DNA from: Rikenellaceae bacterium
GTDB lineage: Bacteria; Bacteroidota; Bacteroidia; Bacteroidales; UBA932
Direction of reading: 5' to 3'
Length of the DNA: 23,839 bases
Assembly (NCBI GenBank): GCA_900769145.1
Contig: CAAGFN010000115.1
Location: 1-23,839, forward strand
Shown here: positions 22,292-23,839 of the stretch, piece by piece
Layout of the letters: each line of letters starts with the position of its first letter
How positions within the stretch are numbered: the stretch's first letter is position 1
The notes under the pieces: model-generated
Database searches by the model: none
What the model saw: the letters and a program-made list of their open reading frames with translations, nothing else
Told to the model about the DNA's origin: nothing
Program-made: the position numbers and the translations under genes

Positions 22292-23839
22292 CTACAAATC
22301 CACCTCAACGTATGCCGGATAGAGCCTGTAAGGGTCGTAGTAGAGGGCGCAGCTGTTTACGATGTTTTCGAGCTTGAGTTCAGGAACGCCCTTCCAGGCC
22401 TGTTTGCCGTTGATATTGATGGTAACTTCCTGTGTGAGGTCCACCAGCTCGCTGCCGAGGAAGATGCCCAGCTTGCCGCCGCTGACTGCGGTGTACTTCT
22501 TGTCATAGGCTATCGGCATACCGTGCTTGCTCTCCCAGGCAGTAGCAGTGTAGCTTACCTTGTTCACCTTGATGTCCACGGTGTTGCCTGTGATGGTCAT
22601 CTCGTAGCATCTGCGCTCGGTAGGCTTCGAGGTCTCAGGAATGTAGAGGTTGTAGAAGCCCCGCCTGTAGATGCCGTCCTGCTCCAGACGCTCCCAATAG
22701 ACGTATTTCGGATTGGTCTTGCGGGTCTTGTCTATGAGCCAAGGAATGGTGTCGTAATACAGCAGGTTCGCCGTGCCGTGATATGCGCCCTCGACAACGT
22801 CAATCTTGTGGTCATAGTAGCCCGGATGCGCCTCCTGGAGCCTCTCGAAATCAGCCTTTGCGGCTGCCGTGAGGGCATTCCTGCCGTAGCTGTCGTCGAG
22901 TGAGCCTGTCCTCAGGCAGAAGGCGATATTGGCACTGTTTTCGGACGGGGCGTTCACGAGCGGTTCACCTCCGGCGATAGGACCCACGCCTGCGAGATAG
23001 TCCGCATAGAATGAGGCAAGTCTCTGGCTGCCGTATGCTCCTTCGGAAATGCCGAAGAAGAAGAACCTGTTCGGGTCAATGTCGCTGTCCCCGAGGAAAA
23101 TCTGGCGGATAATCTTGTCCCAGACATACTGCTTGCCTTTCTGCCACCAGCGGTAGAAGCTGAAGCCGTCCGTAGTGATACCGTTAGGGATACGAGGTAC
23201 GAAATAGGCGGAAGGTCCGGCATTGACATAGTCCTGGGAGCAGAGGCTGTATCCTGTGTTCCATTCGGATGACACTCCGCCTGAGCCGTGGAGATAAACG
23301 AATGCCGGGAATCCGTTTTCCGGCTTTGAACCTCCGCCGTAGCCCCAGTGATAGTTCATCTTGACAACCTCATTGGTATTGTACCAGTAGGTCCCGTCAT
23401 ACTCCCATTTCGTCTCGAGTTCGACAGGCAGTTTGAAATAGCCGAAGTCATTCTCGCTGTCAAAGGCAATGAGTTTCTGGAGCTTCTCCTCCGAGAAAGA
23501 ATTGTTGGCAGCCTTCCACAGCGACCATACCCGTTTCTGCGCAGACTCAATCCCGTCCGCATCGACAAGGTCGCTTGCGGAGTAGGTGTCCATGCCGGAG
23601 CCGGTATATCTCTTCATGCTGCCGAGTTCATTGAGGAAGAACTGCTTGATGGCATCCTCGCCAGTCACTGGAGGCTCATTCTCGCCACCATCGCCCGGCT
23701 TGTCCTCACCGGGATTATCCTCACCCGGCTTCTCGTCTCCACCATCACCCGGCTTCTCGTCTCCATTATCCACGGAAATCTTGCCGTTGTCCGAGCAGGA
23801 ATACAGTGCCGGCACCGCCGCAGCAAGGCACAAAACTAC
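22292..23839 (-). CDS. Secreted alpha/beta-hydrolase (esterase-like) lipoprotein, 5' end outside window
   Basis: The frame is open to the right edge, so the start codon lies beyond it; about 515 residues are seen. The visible end of the signal peptide runs to a lipobox-like LYSC. A repetitive Pro/Gly/Asp/Glu/Lys linker of about 40 residues follows. The hydrolase core has LHGSGG (oxyanion region), nucleophile Ser in GISEGAYGS (codon at 23045-23047) and AYHGTANLLYYD, where the His is a likely catalytic base. A C-terminal beta-rich segment of about 130 residues contains repeated Tyr/Thr strands and may bind carbohydrate. The family is similar to secreted feruloyl/acetyl esterases and depolymerases, but I cannot choose among them. 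It ends 16 bp from the convergent sulfatase. Confidence 0.8.
   Translation of the reverse strand, partial: VVLCLAAAVPALYSCSDNGKISVDNGDEKPGDGGDEKPGEDNPGEDKPGDGGENEPPVTGEDAIKQFFLNELGSMKRYTGSGMDTYSASDLVDADGIESAQKRVWSLWKAANNSFSEEKLQKLIAFDSENDFGYFKLPVELETKWEYDGTYWYNTNEVVKMNYHWGYGGGSKPENGFPAFVYLHGSGGVSSEWNTGYSLCSQDYVNAGPSAYFVPRIPNGITTDGFSFYRWWQKGKQYVWDKIIRQIFLGDSDIDPNRFFFFGISEGAYGSQRLASFYADYLAGVGPIAGGEPLVNAPSENSANIAFCLRTGSLDDSYGRNALTAAAKADFERLQEAHPGYYDHKIDVVEGAYHGTANLLYYDTIPWLIDKTRKTNPKYVYWERLEQDGIYRRGFYNLYIPETSKPTERRCYEMTITGNTVDIKVNKVSYTATAWESKHGMPIAYDKKYTAVSGGKLGIFLGSELVDLTQEVTININGKQAWKGVPELKLENIVNSCALYYDPYRLYPAYVEVDL
23721..23765 (-). repeat. 21-bp direct repeat in the esterase linker
   Basis: Two identical 21-bp copies (23721-23741 and 23745-23765) lie 24 bp apart and encode two DEKPG-type octapeptides. 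Further degenerate copies extend to about 23695. The period is a multiple of three, so gain or loss of a unit keeps the frame. Confidence 0.8.

Overview
The window is a gene-dense stretch of a Bacteroidota chromosome, most likely order Bacteroidales. Three lines of sequence evidence support this. Several start regions carry the Bacteroidota promoter pattern (TTG, 20 bp, TAnnTTTG). Start codons are preceded by A-rich sequence instead of strong Shine-Dalgarno motifs. The gene content also fits: a divergent second EF-G, an N-terminally extended SNF2 helicase, YraN, MutS2, a CdaA-type diadenylate cyclase, a Ser-type sulfatase and several Gly/Asp-linker lipoproteins. I cannot name genus or species. 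I see no rRNA, tRNA, CRISPR array, insertion sequence or phage gene, and no gene-free stretch longer than about 235 bp.

Layout. (1) 1-1036: an orphan membrane protein with its own promoter. (2) 1138-11988, all on the minus strand; transcription order runs from high to low coordinate: an XRE regulator with a coiled coil, RNase HII, CdaA, MutS2, YraN, a ManC-like nucleotidyltransferase, a SNF2 helicase and an unknown 612-residue protein. The genes from mutS2 to the end are tightly packed (ATGA and TAGTG overlaps, a 6-bp gap). (3) 11989-12222: a divergent control region holding two pairs of 20-bp-spaced direct repeats and a hairpin, followed on the plus strand by a 79-residue single-HTH AraC-like protein. 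(4) 12496-14783: EF-G2, an elongation factor G paralogue with altered GTPase motifs, with its own promoter, a leader hairpin and a strong terminator. (5) 14834-18137, plus strand: a two-subunit transketolase, an ECF sigma factor, a single-pass membrane protein that may be its anti-sigma, and a Spy-like exported protein. (6) 20658-18155, minus strand: a nuclease-like surface lipoprotein, LolD and TrmN6, read from one clear promoter. (7) 20740 to the end: a Ser-type sulfatase lipoprotein convergent with a secreted esterase-like lipoprotein that runs off the right edge.

How the genes may work together. Much of the window is housekeeping: genome maintenance (RNase HII, MutS2, YraN, SNF2), c-di-AMP signalling, translation, pentose phosphate metabolism and tRNA modification. 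The less ordinary parts are EF-G2 with a changed catalytic site, the ManC-like protein with broken signature motifs coupled to SNF2 and its Cys-rich partner, the repeat-rich XRE/mini-AraC control region, the ECF module and the envelope lipoproteins. No complete new defence or mobile system is evident. The best candidate for something undescribed is the ManC-like/SNF2/612-residue set.
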